Below are positions 10,779-23,459 of a DNA stretch of 54,621 nt, in pieces. The DNA lies in the NCBI RefSeq assembly GCF_963678635.1, contig NC_087067.1, positions 15,577,018-15,631,638 of the forward strand, read 5' to 3'. Numbering within the stretch: the first letter of the stretch is position 1; every line of letters starts with the position of its first letter. A program made the position numbers and the translations under genes. Below the pieces are notes generated by a model. It was given only the letters and a program-made list of their open reading frames with translations, was not told the origin of the DNA and ran no database searches. This DNA comes from Symsagittifera roscoffensis. Lineage: Eukaryota > Xenacoelomorpha > Acoela > Convolutidae.

Positions 10779-13344
10779 TTATGGAACTTGAGATGAGAAG
10801 ACAGGTGAATCAATAAGATTCACAGAATGGCGAATTCGGCTGCCATAAAAGGAAATTTGCTTTTTATGGCGGGACGATGTACGTGACGAGTTTAACGCAG
10901 AGGAGATATTGCCATCGAGATCCAAATTAGCCCCTGACATATCGCGATTTGATGGACCGGCTACTGCCGAACTTGAGCTTTTGGAGCACTCTTGTAACTT
11001 AGGACTCTTCATCAGACGAAATTGATACTAAATCCGGACAAGTCATCAAAGCAGATTTAGAAGGAGAAGGTGCCTGCGATTTAGCACTAATGGGCACATC
11101 CGGGGGTAGTTTTCTTGATGTAGAGGACGAGGCCGTAAGGTCCACCACAGATGTAGCATCACGAATAACTGTTTGAATGCCTGCGGTATCCAGCACAGTA
11201 TTGTCAACCAACTTGCTCGCTGGAGAATTGGCCCGCAAAGGCGTAGATGACGAAAATAGTAGGTGAGGCCGAGATAGGAGGGGAAATGATACTGTATTAG
11301 CAGTGACACGAGATTTCTGATTGGACAGTTTAAGAGGTCGGTTATCCTCCGGTGAAGTTTAGGACGACGTGGACACAATGGGGCGCTTCTGCCCCTTTTT
11401 GACTGGCGTTGCTTGTTTGCCTGAAAAACATATAGACGTTGATTTAAGGCGCACGGCAAGGCGATTCCTCCTTATCACTCTACCTTTATCAGTAATATAT
11501 GTAGGCCCAGTAACTTTGACGAATTTACCTTTAAAAGGTTTGAATAGTTACCGACCAGACCTGCTATTAAGAAATTTACGAAAAATTTCCTTCTTACTTG
11601 GATCATTCAAAACTAAATAATCCAAATTACGTTTTAGTTGAGACGCGCGAATTTGCTCTGCCAGCATCGGATTCCGGAAGCGAAGGGTATCGGAAAAAAA
11701 ATTTGCCCTGAGCGTGGCAGCAATCACTTGGTTTTGCTCGGTTGGAGTCTTGAGGGCCCTTACACCCTCATCATACGTCAGAGTTTTCTTTAAGGTCAAC
11801 CACTGACTGGCTGACTTAGCCAGGCTTTCCAATGCTCTATAATGGGGAGTTTCTGCGACCGATTCTGTAGGTCGCCCAAAATATGGCGACACTGACTGAT
11901 GGGCTGGAATGCCCTTTCTTAGAACACTTAATTCTGGGTCGGCTTTCACATTGCTCTCTATGCTGTTCTGCAGTGAGGAGATCTCGCTCCAATTGTTGAT
12001 TATCTAAAATAACACGCGAAGATAGACGTTCCGCCGCGAGAGACAATTCCGTATTTGGGGGACAACCAAAGTGTAATTCAAAAGATGAAAACCCCGTAAC
12101 CGAGTTTTTAGTCACCCGAATATCCTCAATAATGTGCCGAAGCGTGTCTTGTACATTGGCAAAATTTGGATTCAACCGAGAAGTTCCCAAACGACGCTTA
12201 ATGGTCTGAATGGCACGTTCCACCAGACCACAACTACGATGGTCCCCGAGCGGACAGAAAACCTGAGAGATATTATTGTCTTTACAAAATGCTTGAACTA
12301 ACTTATTTTTAATACCCGAATCCTGGTCTGTTTTAATTGATTTTGGAATACTATGACGTTGAATTTATGACTTTAAGAACCTAATTATCGTTTTACCCAC
12401 CATAGAGCGTGTAATCATAGCTGACGGATGTTTAGAGTATCGGTCGATTGCGACCAGTATGTAAGTATTGTTACCTGCAGAATCGGGAAGAGGACCCGCA
12501 TAATCGAGCTAGAGTTCCTCATTTGGACCGGACAAAAGAGGTAAGGGTTTCGTCGAATTAAACGAAGTGTTAGCTTTGAGATTCTTACCCAATTTCGTAC
12601 ACCGAGGACAGTCTTTACAGAGCTGTATAAAATCGCGATGCATCCGTGGCCACCAAATATATTGGGCTGCATCCACCATGGCAAGTTGTCCCGCATGTGA
12701 TCTGTGAAGACGGTCAAGAAGAGGTTTTTGAAGGCAATTTGGGATAGCAATCAACCACAATACAACCGTCTACTACTGCTGAACACTGCCAAAAAGATTT
12801 CAAATATGCATCGATACGACAGAAACCTTCATAATCTCTGTTAATCAGAGCCCGTTTCATTAAGAGAAGACAAGGATCTTCGTCTGTAAGTTCTGATAGC
12901 ACGTCTGAGTGTAAAATGCCAACTAAGCAGACAACGATTTCCGATCTGGGGCGACAAGGGGAGACTTAAGTATGTCCAAGCTGAGGACTGGTTGTGCAGA
13001 ACGCTCTACTGGACCAAACTTCCGCAGCCTCCGCGAGCAAAAGTTTGCCAGAATCCGGGCGTGTTGGCCCTTCAAAGCCGCTGCACGCTGAACCAAAGTC
13101 TGACGATTCGGACGAGCTGCCCAAGCACCAAACCTCGGCCGAGCACGGTCAGACGAAAACCACATCTGATTCATCACGACAAATTGATTCAGGAGCTGTT
13201 CAAAGCAATCATTATTTGTGGAGTCCATTTCAACAGTCTGAAAAATAGATGACCCGTATAAGAAGAACAAACACAAGTAGGTCCAAAAATTGATATGAAT
13301 CAAGAATATGCGGACGAAATAAGTGAATGACCCAAACGCAATAA
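10779..13344 (-). pseudogene. integrase region (only copy), broken
   Basis: Integrase inserts the element's DNA into the host genome. A zinc-binding N-terminal region lies at about 12,720-12,590 (paired His, then Cys-x2-Cys). The catalytic core follows: Asp in LDYAG near 12,505, Asp in KTDQD near 12,330, and a Glu 35 residues later at about 12,221, giving a D,D(35)E pattern. A GPY/F-like C-terminal module lies at about 11,545-11,470. There are in-frame stops near 12,511 and in the core near 12,370, and frame changes near 11,940 and 12,720. Between RNase H and the zinc finger a GC-richer segment (about 13,230-12,925) encodes an Arg/Ala-rich linker. Copies B and C lack this region. Confidence 0.85.
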
Positions 13345-15715
13345 ATTCAACAGTAAATAACCAAAAGAAAATCCAGAATGGCCAACAGTTCAGAAAACAT
13401 GCTGGGAAAGAGACATTTAATGAATTAAACCAGCTCGAGGCTGATTGGCTGAAATTCTGAGCAGAAATTCTGGCGCCCTCTAGTGGATAGTTTACAACAG
13501 ATTTATTTCGTTTGCACTGGTTAATTAGTTCGTTAATTCAAATGTCAAAGGAACAAACGGCCTCTAGCGGTGTTACGCCTTGACACAAATTCCGAACCAC
13601 AGTAAAGTCGACGCACTCTATCGGTTGAGCGCAATCAGTTAACAACAAGTTTCCCACTGAGTTTGGCAGATCTTTTCTTACGGGATAAAACTTCCGAATG
13701 TGGCAGTGATTATCAGATTCAATTGAATTAATTGATGTAGATAAAGCACGATATGGTTTATTCATCAACTTAGCTGGTGAGGTGTCAGATAGCGAATCTG
13801 AAGATGAAGAATCATGAACCCAGCGGTCCGAAAAATCGCAAGCGTCGAAAAATCGGCTAAGGCATATAACCACATTTTGTTCGCCAAAATTACATGGTCG
13901 CGGTTCTTCTAAAGTTGGGAAACGTGATAGATAATCCACTATCCCCAACTTACAACCAGAAATATGTAATACGTCAAAGTCAAAAGGCAATAACTGATCA
14001 GCCCATCTAGTAAAGGTGATTGATGAGTCTTGTTTCCCCTATTAGTCTTGAGTGCCGAGATAATCGCTTTATGATCTGTAAGAACGACGAAATGGTTGTC
14101 CAAAAAAAATTTACAAAAATGCTCACATGACCAGACAATTGCGAGAAGTTCCAACTCGTTCGTGCAAGATTTTTTTCTTGGTCATTAAGAAAACGAGATG
14201 CTAACGCAATTGGGACCCAAACGTCAGATTCCACTTCTTGCTCTAACGCTGCTCCCAGACCACTACGACTGGCGTCGCACTTGACCCTCGTCTTTCGATT
14301 TTGGCCATGATGGAACCTTTTCGTGATGTTGGCTATCAGCTGAAGAATATTCGAAAAAGCAGATTGCTGCTCCTCCCCCCACACAAATTTGTTCTTATTA
14401 CTCGCTTTCAGCGATGGGCGGAGTTGGTCCGAATGGACCTGAAGTTTCGCAAAAAAAGCTGTAAATGGTTGAGAACACCCATGAAAGACCGAAGTTGCTT
14501 TAACGTTTTGGGCGGCTCAAGAGCTAATACTGCATCAAATTTAGAACTTTTCGGTCTTTATCTTTCTGAATCAATTTCATAACCCAACCAAGACAGATGA
14601 TTCAAAGAAAACTCACATTTTGACAATTTAAGAGCAAGTCCCTCCAGCATGACGAGTACTTTATCCACTAGAATATTGTGATCCACTTTTGAGCCTTTTG
14701 AACCTATGAGAACATTGTCCAGAAGCATAAAACTCCCGATAATCCTTGAAAAATTTTGTCCATTAATTTCTGGAACTCCTTAGGCATATCTGTAACTCCA
14801 TAAAAGCCAGTCTTAAAATTATACGTACCGGTTTGTTCCCCACAAACTATATTAAAGTTGCATTGACTTCTAACGCCTTCACTTAGCGGAATTTGACTAA
14901 AGACATATTTCAGATCCAACGACGTGAACCAAACATCGCTTGTTTGACGTGATTATCTGGGCGGCTGAAACCAATAACTCCAATAAATTTGGCATCTGAT
15001 ATGGGTTCTTATGTATTTGATCATTCATGGGCTTCGCATCCATTGCCATCCTAACTGATCCATCTTTCTTCGCTGTAATCACAATCGGAGATATAAAATG
15101 TTCACTTGTACACTTGTTGAGTTTAACAATGTGGCCCCCTTGAATTAGTTTCCGAATTTCGTTGCCAACTTTTTCGTGAATATGAACAGGGACCCGCCTC
15201 ACTTTTTCTTGGATGGGAATAAGCGGCGACTTGAAAGTAGAGAAAACTTGATGACTTTTAGCTCTACCAATGCGAGAAAAAAATTGTTGGTACTTCTTTT
15301 GAAAATGCGATCTCCGACATTCTGACGTTTCATTAATGTTCGAATGGGAAACCTCGCCCACCAGTGGCCTAGATGGTCTAATTTGCGTAGTCCGAAACCC
15401 CAATTGGGAATGCAGATATAAACCTAACAAACAACGCGTACTATTTTCCGAAATGAGAAATTTTGCAGACTTTACAGAACAACCCAGAAGAGACGATACG
15501 TCCACGACCAGAGTGCCCATCAACTCAATTCTTTTCCTATTATAATCCACATACACTGTGTCTATCGGACATTCCTTTTCACTGAGTACTACTGCTGAAG
15601 GCACTGACTTTACTATGTAGTCTGCTGTTCTTTTATTTACAAAGGAAACAAGGCTTCCGGTATCCACTATAGCTTTGAAAATGTTTTGCCATAAGGAAGT
15701 GTGATCTGAATACAA
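13345..15715 (-). pseudogene. protease-RT-RNase H, copy A, broken
   Basis: These are the pol domains that process Gag-Pol and copy RNA into DNA. The protease has its Asp-Thr-Gly active site near 15,660. RT begins near 15,290; the conserved DAKPMN and PYQMPN blocks are at about 15,040-14,990. The block around GVTDMP is at about 14,780, and the catalytic region near 14,730 has lost its reading frame. RNase H follows (TRVKCDAS near 14,285 and TDHKA near 14,075). Frame changes occur near 14,920, 14,735, 14,160, 14,030 and 13,545. The gag end lies in the -1 relation to this frame, with about 50 bases of overlap. Confidence 0.85.
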
Positions 15716-15879
15716 CGCAATTTACCAGTAGCTGCATTGATAACTTCCAACTTCTTCATAGATTCGACAATAGTTCTAGCCTCCGCTACCGCCAAGACTG
15801 CAAATTTTGATTCTTTATCAGAAGTGATGAAGTTACAGTTTTCCTTAGTGGTCTCATCGGATTCAACTTCTACATTAGC

Positions 15880-16955
15880 TGCGTTTTTGGAGTTACAACA
15901 TTTAGCAAAATGACCCTTCTAGCTACGTTTCCGGCAAGTAACAATTCTTGCTGGACAACTTTGTTTGTGATTGGGAAAAAACTTGTTCCCACAAAAATAA
16001 CAAAGCTTAGCTTTCTCTGAATTTTGGTCTACTATTCGTTTGAGCCCGATTGATCCTATCCGATCGCTTTTTCCCTTGCAATGAAAACGTCGGCTTCTGT
16101 TTAATGCGCACACTCTGGGCAGAATTGGACGCTTGATGAGAGAAACTGCCCTATACTGACGGATACCTGAGCTGTTTTTGTAGACCTGAGGCGGTTTGGG
16201 CCCCCTTCTCCTGTAACAATGCCGACTTTAACGTTTCTTCTGGAGTGGGCCCCCGTACGGATACATAGTTCGCGTTGAAAATATTTATACCTCATTCTCG
16301 CAATGAAGATATCTCTCACCACTTCCTTCTCCTGATCAATCGTCCAGCCACACAGCGCTGCTTGTCCTGTGAGACGCAAATAGAAAATCTCTAGACTGTC
16401 TCGTTCAGCATGCTCCGCGTTATAAATCTGCAGATGTTCTATGATATAATTTTTCTCCATTTTAAAGAGAAGAACATAATACTCATAATAGACGTGAAAA
16501 GAAATCAAACTAAGGTCCGCATGTGAATAACTCTGAAGGAAACCTTTCCTACCTTCTGATCCCAGAGAGAAGAAGAGACGAGATTTAATTCGCTGTTCTA
16601 CCTCGTAGAAAAACACGTCCGGTGCCACTCTGGGGCCTTTAGCCCGCCGTTCCTCATTCATCTCTGCCTTTCTACGGGCAGCTGTTTTGTTCCTAGCAAT
16701 TCGATTAGCTATGGCTGCCGCATCTTCATCGGGTCCCACAGCCTCCGGTTTTGGAACTGGATCATCGTGAACTATTCCCGGCGGCTTCAACAACTCGCGA
16801 GGATCACACTGTTCCCGAAGAGAGATGGCTAGATTGAATTGCCCTATCCAAGAAACCCAACTGCAAGGTGGACCGTTTGTTGGTTTATTCCAAAATACTG
16901 GAACGCCTAAGAGGTCAGTCCGGTCGTCTGGTACCGGAACTGCTGGCTCCGCCAT
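15880..16955 (-). pseudogene. gag with zinc knuckles, copy A, broken
   Basis: This encodes Gag, which forms the virus-like particle and binds element RNA. The frame opens with an ATG at 16,955-16,953 and stays open to about 16,101; it then changes frame into a Cys/His region at about 16,010-15,890. That region has one intact knuckle-like array and a second broken by a TAG. The N-terminal half is Ala/Glu/Arg-rich; the capsid-like part ends near 16,230. The start codon takes its A from the last base of the LTR, so there is almost no untranslated leader. Confidence 0.8.
16937..16954 (-). other. candidate primer binding site
   Basis: TGGCGGAGCC... follows directly after the CA end of the LTR on the element's coding strand. 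TGG at this place complements the CCA end of a tRNA. The primer tRNA was not identified. Confidence 0.45.
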
Positions 16956-17130
16956 GTGGTATCTTAAAGGACTGAGATAACTAGCCAAGACTTAATTCAT
17001 CTTGTTATATATATATATATATATATAAATAAATTTCAACAAATCATGTCATGACAATAAATTGTGTCTACTTAAATCTTTCATAAGTTGACTAGAGAGT
17101 GAGTAAATAAGCTTGCATAGAATTGAATCA
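16955..17130 (-). repeat. truncated internal LTR between copies A and B
   Basis: It begins with the proper TGTGGTATCTT end, runs 176 bp with a (TA)n run, then stops after GAATCA. It joins directly to ATTCAACAG, the RNase H-integrase spacer sequence also found at 13,345. Sites that distinguish the two outer LTRs mostly follow the right LTR. Confidence 0.9.
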
Positions 17131-19502
17131 ATTCAACAGTAAATAACCAAAAGAAAATCCAGAATGGCTAACAGTTCAGAAAACATGCTGGGAAAGTGAC
17201 ATTTAATGAAATAAACCAGCTCGAGGCTGATTGGCTGAAATTCTGAGCAGAAATTCTGACGCCCTCTATTGGATAATTTACAACAGATTTATTTCGTTTG
17301 CACTGGTTAATTAGTTCGTTAATTTGAATGTCAAAGGAACAAATGGCCTCTAGCGGTGTTACGCCTTGACACAAATTCCGAACCACAGTAAAGTCGACGC
17401 CCTCTATCGGTTGAGCGCAATCAGTTAACAACGAGTTTCCCACTGAGTGAGGTAGAACTTCTTTTACCGGATAAAAGTGCCGAATGTGGCAGTGATTACC
17501 AGATTCAATTGAATTAATTGATGTAGATAAAGCACGAAATGGTTTATTCATCAACTTAGCTGGTGAGGTGTCAGATAGCGAATCCGAAGATGAAGAATCA
17601 TGAACCCAGCGGTCCGAGAAATCGCAAGCGTCGAAAAATCGGCTAATGCATATAACCACATTTTGTTCGTCAAAGTTACATGGTCGCGGTTCTTCAAAAG
17701 TCGGAAAACGTGATAGATAATCCACTATCCCCAACTCACAACCAGAATTATGTAATACGTCGAAGTCAAAAGGCAATAACTGATCAGCCCATCTAGTTAA
17801 ACGTGATTGATGAGTCTTGTTTCCCCTATTAGTCTTGAGTGCCGAGATAATCGCTTTATGATCTGTAAGAACGACGAAATGGTTGTCCAAAAAAAATTTA
17901 CAAAAATGCTCACATGACCAGACAATTGCGAGAAGTTCCAACTCGTTCGTGCTAGACTTTTTTCTTGGTCATTAAGAAAACGAGATGCTAACGCGATTGC
18001 GACCCAAACGTCAGATTCCACTTCTTGCTCTAACGCTGCTCCCAGACCACAACGACTTGCGTCGCACTTGACCCTTGTCTTCCGATTTTGGTCATAATGG
18101 AACATTTTTGTGATGTTGGCTATCAGCTGAAGAATATTCGAAAAAGCAGATTGCTGCTCCTCCCCCCAAACGACTTTGTTCTTATTACTCGCTTTCAGCG
18201 ATGGGCGGAGTTGGTCCGAATGGACATGTACGTTCAGCAAAAATAGCTGTAAATGGTTGAGAATACACATGAAAGACCGAAGTTGCTTTAACGTTTTGGG
18301 CGGTTCAAGAGCTAATATTGCATCGAATTTAGAACGTTTCGGTCTTTATCTTTCTGAATCATTTTCATAACCCAACCAAGACAGATGATTCAAAGAAAAC
18401 TCACATTATGACAATTTAAGAGCAAATCCCTCCAGCCTGACGAATACTTTATCCACTAGAAAATTGTGATCCACTTTTGAGCCTTTTGAACCTATGAGAA
18501 CATTGTCCAGAAGCATAAAACTCCGAATAATCCTTGAAAAGTTTTGTCAATTGCTTTCTGGAACTCCTTAGGCATATCTGTAACTCCATAAAAGCCAGTC
18601 TTAAAATTATACGTACCGGTTTGTTCCCCACAAACTATATTAAAGTTGCATTGACTTCTAACGCCTTCACTTAGCGGAATTTGACTAAAGACATATTTCA
18701 GATCCAACGACGTGAACCAAACATCGCTTGTTTGACGTGATTATCTGGGCGGCCGAAACCAATAACTCCAATAAATTTGGCATCTGATATGGGTTCTTAT
18801 GTATTTGATCATTCATGGGCTTCGCATCCATTGCCAACCTAACTGATCCATCTTTCTTCGCTGTAATCACAATCGGAGATATAAAATGTTCACTTGTACA
18901 CTTGTTGAGTTTAACATTGTGGCCCCCTTGAATTAGTTTCCGAATTTCGTTGCCAACGTTTTCGTGAATATGAACAGGGACCCGCCTCACTTTTTCTTGG
19001 ATGGGAATAAGCGGCGACTTGAAAAAAGAGAAAACTTGATGACTTTTAGCTCTACCAATGCGAGAAAAAACTTGTTGGTACTTCTTTTGAAAATGCGATC
19101 TCCGACATTCTGACGTTTCATTAATGTCCGATTGGGAAACCTCGCCCACCAGTGGCCTAGATGGTCTAATTTGCGTAGTCCGAAACCCCAATTGGGATTG
19201 CAGATATAAACCTAACAAACAACGCGTACTATTTTCCGAAATGAGAAATTTTGCGGTTTTTACAGACCAACCCAGAAGAGACGATACGTCCACGAAAGAG
19301 TGCCCATCAACTCAATTCTTTTCCTGTTATAATCCACATACACAGTGTCTATCGGACATTCCTTTTCACTGAGTACTACTGCTGAAGGCACTGACTTTAC
19401 TATGTAGTCTGCTGTTCTATTATTTACAAAGGAAACAGGGCTTCCGGTATCCACTATAGCTTTAAAAAGGTTTTGCCACAAGGAAGTGTGATCTGAATAC
19501 AA
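17131..19502 (-). pseudogene. protease-RT-RNase H, copy B, broken
   Basis: The domain order and most breaks match copy A. Protease DTG is near 19,450, the RT block around GVTDMP near 18,570 and RNase H from 18,110 to about 17,800. The RNase H tail is open from 17,941 to 17,168, further than in copy A. Frame changes lie near 19,295, 18,705, 18,520 and 17,945. There is no integrase. The gag-protease overlap here reads T TTA AAG, a canonical -1 slippery heptamer, where A and C have a C instead of the third T. Confidence 0.85.
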
Positions 19503-20729
19503 CGCAATTTACCAGTAGCTGCATTGATAACTTCCAACTTCTTCATAGATTCGACAATAGTTCTAGCCTCCGCTACCGCCAAGACTGCAAATTTTGATTC
19601 TTTATCAGAAGTGATGAAGTTACAGTTTTCCTTAGTGGTCTCATCCGATTCAACTTCTACATTAGCTACGTTTTTGGAGTTACAACATTTAGCAAAATGA
19701 CTCTTCTTACTACATTTCCGGCAAGTAACATATCTTGCTGGACAACTTTGTTTGTGATTCGGAAAAAACTTGTTCCTACAAAAATAACAAAGCTTAGCTT
19801 TCTCTGAATTTTGGTCTACTATTCGTTTGAGCCCAATTGATCCTATCCGATCGCTTTTTCCCTTGCACTGAAAACGTCGGCTTCTGTTTAATGCGCACAC
19901 TCTGGGCAGAATTGGACGCTTGATGAGAGAAACTACCCTATACTGACGGATACCCGAGCTGTTTGTGTAGACTAGAGGCGGTTTTGGCCCCCTTCTCCTG
20001 TAACAATGCCGACTTTAACGTTTATTCTGGAGTGGGCCCCCGTACGGATACATAGTTCGCGTTGAAAATATTTATACCTCATTCTCGCAATGAAGATATC
20101 TCTCACCACTTCCTTCTCCTGATCAATCGTCCAGCCATACAGCGCTGCTTGTCCTGTGAGACGCAAATAGAAAGCCTCTAGACTTTCTCGTTCAGCAAGC
20201 ACCGCGTTATACATTTGCAGACGTTCTACGATGTAATTTTTCTCCATTTTAAAGAGAAGAACATAATACTCATAATAGACGTGAAAAGGTCCGCATGTGG
20301 ATAACTCTGAAGGAAACTTTTCCTACCTTCTGAGCCCAGAGAGAAGAAGAGACGAGGTTTAATTCGCTGTTCTACCTCGTAGAAAAACACACCCGGTGCC
20401 ACTCTGCGGCCTTTAGCCCGCCGTTCCTCATTCATCTCTGACTTTCTACGGGCAGCTGCTTCGTTCCTAGCAATTCGATTAGCTATGGCTGCCGCATCTT
20501 CATCGGGTCCCACAGCTTCCGGTTTTGGAACTGATCATCGTGAACTAATCCCGGCGGTTTCAACAAATTGCGATGATCTCACCAATCCCGAAGAGTGATG
20601 GCTAGATTGAATTGCCCTATCCAAGAAACCCAACTGCAGGGTGGACCGGCTATTGTTTTTTTTCCAAAATACTGGAATGCCTAAGAGGTCAGTCCGGTCG
20701 TCTGGTACCGGAACTGCTGGATCCGCCAT
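19454..20729 (-). pseudogene. gag with two zinc knuckles, copy B, broken
   Basis: The ATG again straddles the LTR edge (20,729-20,727). Frame changes occur near 20,535, 20,240 and 19,970. The 148-codon stretch 19,900-19,454 is the best preserved nucleocapsid part of the three copies: a first Cys/His cluster and a second knuckle of the form C-x2-C-x4-H-x4-C, then the gag end overlapping protease by about 50 bases. Confidence 0.8.
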
Positions 20730-20894
20730 GTGGTATCTTAAAGGACTGAGATAACTAGCCAAGAGTTAATTCATCTTGTTATATATATATAAATAAATTT
20801 CAACAAATCATGTCATGACAATAAATTGTGTCTACTTAAATCTTTCATAAGTTGACTAGAAAGTGAGTAAATAAGCTTGCATAGAATTGAACCA
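20729..20894 (-). repeat. truncated internal LTR between copies B and C
   Basis: It has the same structure and end point as the other internal LTR: a TGTGGTATCTT start, a short (TA)n run, and a break after GAACCA at the same position, followed by ATTCAACGG. GAACCA matches the right LTR; the A/B piece and the left LTR read GAATCA. Confidence 0.9.
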
Positions 20895-23246
20895 ATTCAA
20901 CGGTAAATAACCAAAAGAAAATCCAGAATGGCTAACAGTTCAGAAAACATGCTGGGAAAGTGACATTTAATGAAATAAACCAGCTCGAGGCTGATTGGCT
21001 GAAATTCTGAGCAGAAATTCTGACGCCCTCTATTGGATAATTTACAACAGATTTATTTCGTTTGCACTGGTTAATTAGTTCGTTAATTCGAATGTCACAG
21101 GAACAAATGGCCTCTAGCGGTGTTACGCCTTGACACAAATTCCGAACCACAGTAAAGTCGACGCCCTCTATCGGTTGAGCGCAATCAGTTAACAACGAGT
21201 TTCCCACTGAGTGAGGTAGAATTTCTTTTACCGGATAAAACTGCCGAATGTGGCAGTGATTACCAGATTCAATTGAATTAATTGATGTAGATAAAGCACG
21301 AAATGGTTTATTCATCATTTTAGCTGGTGAGGTGTCAGATAGCGAATCCGAAGATGAAGAATCATGAACCCAGCGGTCCGAGAAATCGCAAGCGTCGAAA
21401 AATCGGCTAATGCATATAACCACATTTTGTTCGTCAAAGTTACATGGTCGCGGTTCTTCAAAAGTTGGAAAACGTGATAGATAATCCACTATCCCCAACT
21501 TACAACCAGAAATATGTAATACGTCGAAGTCAAAAGGCAATAACTGATCAGCCCATCTAGTTAAACGTGATTGATGAGTCTTGTTTACCCTATTAGTCTT
21601 GAGTGCCGAGATAATCGCTTTATGATCTGTAAGAACGACGAAACGGTTGTCCAAAAGAAAATTACGAAAATACTCACATGACCAGACAATTGCGAGAAGT
21701 TCAACTCGTTTGTACTATATATATTTTTTTCTTGGTCATTAAGAAAACGAGATGCTAACGCGATTGCGACCCAAACGTCAGATTCCACTTCTTGCTCTAA
21801 CGCTGCTCCCAGACCACAACGACTTGCGTCGCACTTGACCCTTGTCTTCCGATTTTGGTCATAATGGAACATTTTCGTGATGTTGGCTATCAGCTGAAGA
21901 ATATTCGAAAAAGCAGATTGCTGCTCCTCCCCCCACACGACTTTGTTCTTATTACTCGCTTTCAGCGATGGGCGGAGTTGGTCCGAATGGACCTGTAGGT
22001 TCGGCAAAAATAGCTGTAAATGGTTGAGAATGCCCATGAAAGACCGAAGTTGCTTTAACGTTTTGGGCGGTTCAAGAGCTAATACTGCATCGAATTTAGA
22101 ACGTTTCGGTCTTTATATTTCTGAATCAATTTCATAACCCAACCAAGACAGATGATTCAAAGAAAACTCACATTATGACAATTTAAGAGCAAATCCCTCC
22201 AGCTTGACGAATACTTTATCCACTAGAAAATTGTGATCCACTACTGAGTCTTTTGAACCTATAAGAACATTGTCCGAGAAGCATAAAACTCCGAATAATC
22301 CTTGAAAAGTTTTGTCAATTGCTTTCTGGAACTCCTTTGGCATATCTGTAACTCCATAAAAGCCTGTCTTAAAATTATACGTACCGGTTTGTTCCCCACA
22401 AACTATATTAAAGTTGCATTGAATTTGACTAAAGACATATTTCAGATCCAACGAAGTGAACCAAACATCGCTTGTTTGACGTGATTATCTGGGCGGCTGA
22501 AACCAATAACTCCAATAAAATTGGCATCTGATATGGGTTCTTATGTATTTGATCATTCATGGGTTTCGCATCCATTGCCAACCTAACTGATTCATCTTTC
22601 TTCGCTGTAATCACAATCGGAGATATAAAATGTTCACTTGTACACTTGTTGAGTTTAACAATGTGGCCCCCTTGAATTAGTTTCCGAATTTCGTTGCCAA
22701 CTTTTTCGTGAATATGAACAGGGACCCGCCTCACTTTTTCTTGGATGGCAAAAACGGCGACTTGAAAGTAGAGAAAACTTGATGACTTTTAGCTCTACCA
22801 ATGCGAGAAAAAACTTGTTGGTACTTCTTTTGAAAATGCGATCTCCGACATTCTGACGTTTCATTAATGTCCGATTGGGAAACCTCGCCCACCAGTGTCC
22901 TAGATGGTGTAATTTGCGTAGTCGGAAACCCCAATTGGGATTGCAGATATAAACCTAACAAACAACGCGTACTATTTTCCGAAATGAGAAATTTTGCGGA
23001 CTTTACAGACCAACCCAGAAGAGACGATACGTCCACGACCAGAGTGCCCATCAACTCAATTCTTTTCCTGTTATAATCCACAGACACTGTGTCTATCGCA
23101 CATTCCTTTTCACTGAGTACTACTGCTGAAGGCACTAACTTTACGATGTAGTCTGCTGTTCTCTTGTTTACAAAGGAAACAGTGCTTCCGGTATCCACTG
23201 TAGCTTTGAAAATGTTTTGCCACAACGACGTGTGATCTGAATACAA
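20895..23246 (-). pseudogene. protease-RT-RNase H, copy C, broken
   Basis: The RT catalytic motif region near 22,280 is still in frame here and reads CFSDNVLIGSK, so the usual second catalytic Asp is Asn and the motif is not YxDD. A 14-base stretch is missing from the LSEGVRSQ region near 22,420. The frame change near 22,450 is the same as in copies A and B. RNase H spans about 21,850-21,580 with a frame change near 21,700. There is no integrase. Confidence 0.82.
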
Positions 23247-23459
23247 CGCAATTTACCAGTAGCAGCATTGATAACTTCCAACTTCTTCACAGATTCGACA
23301 ATAGTTCTAGCTTCCTCTACCATCAAGACTGCAAATTCTGATTCGCTATCAGAAGTGATGAAGTTACAGTTTTCCCCAGTGGTCTTAACATTTCTTGCTG
23401 GACAACTTTGTTTGTGATTGGGGAAAAACTTGTTCCCACAAAATCAACAAAGCTTAGTT

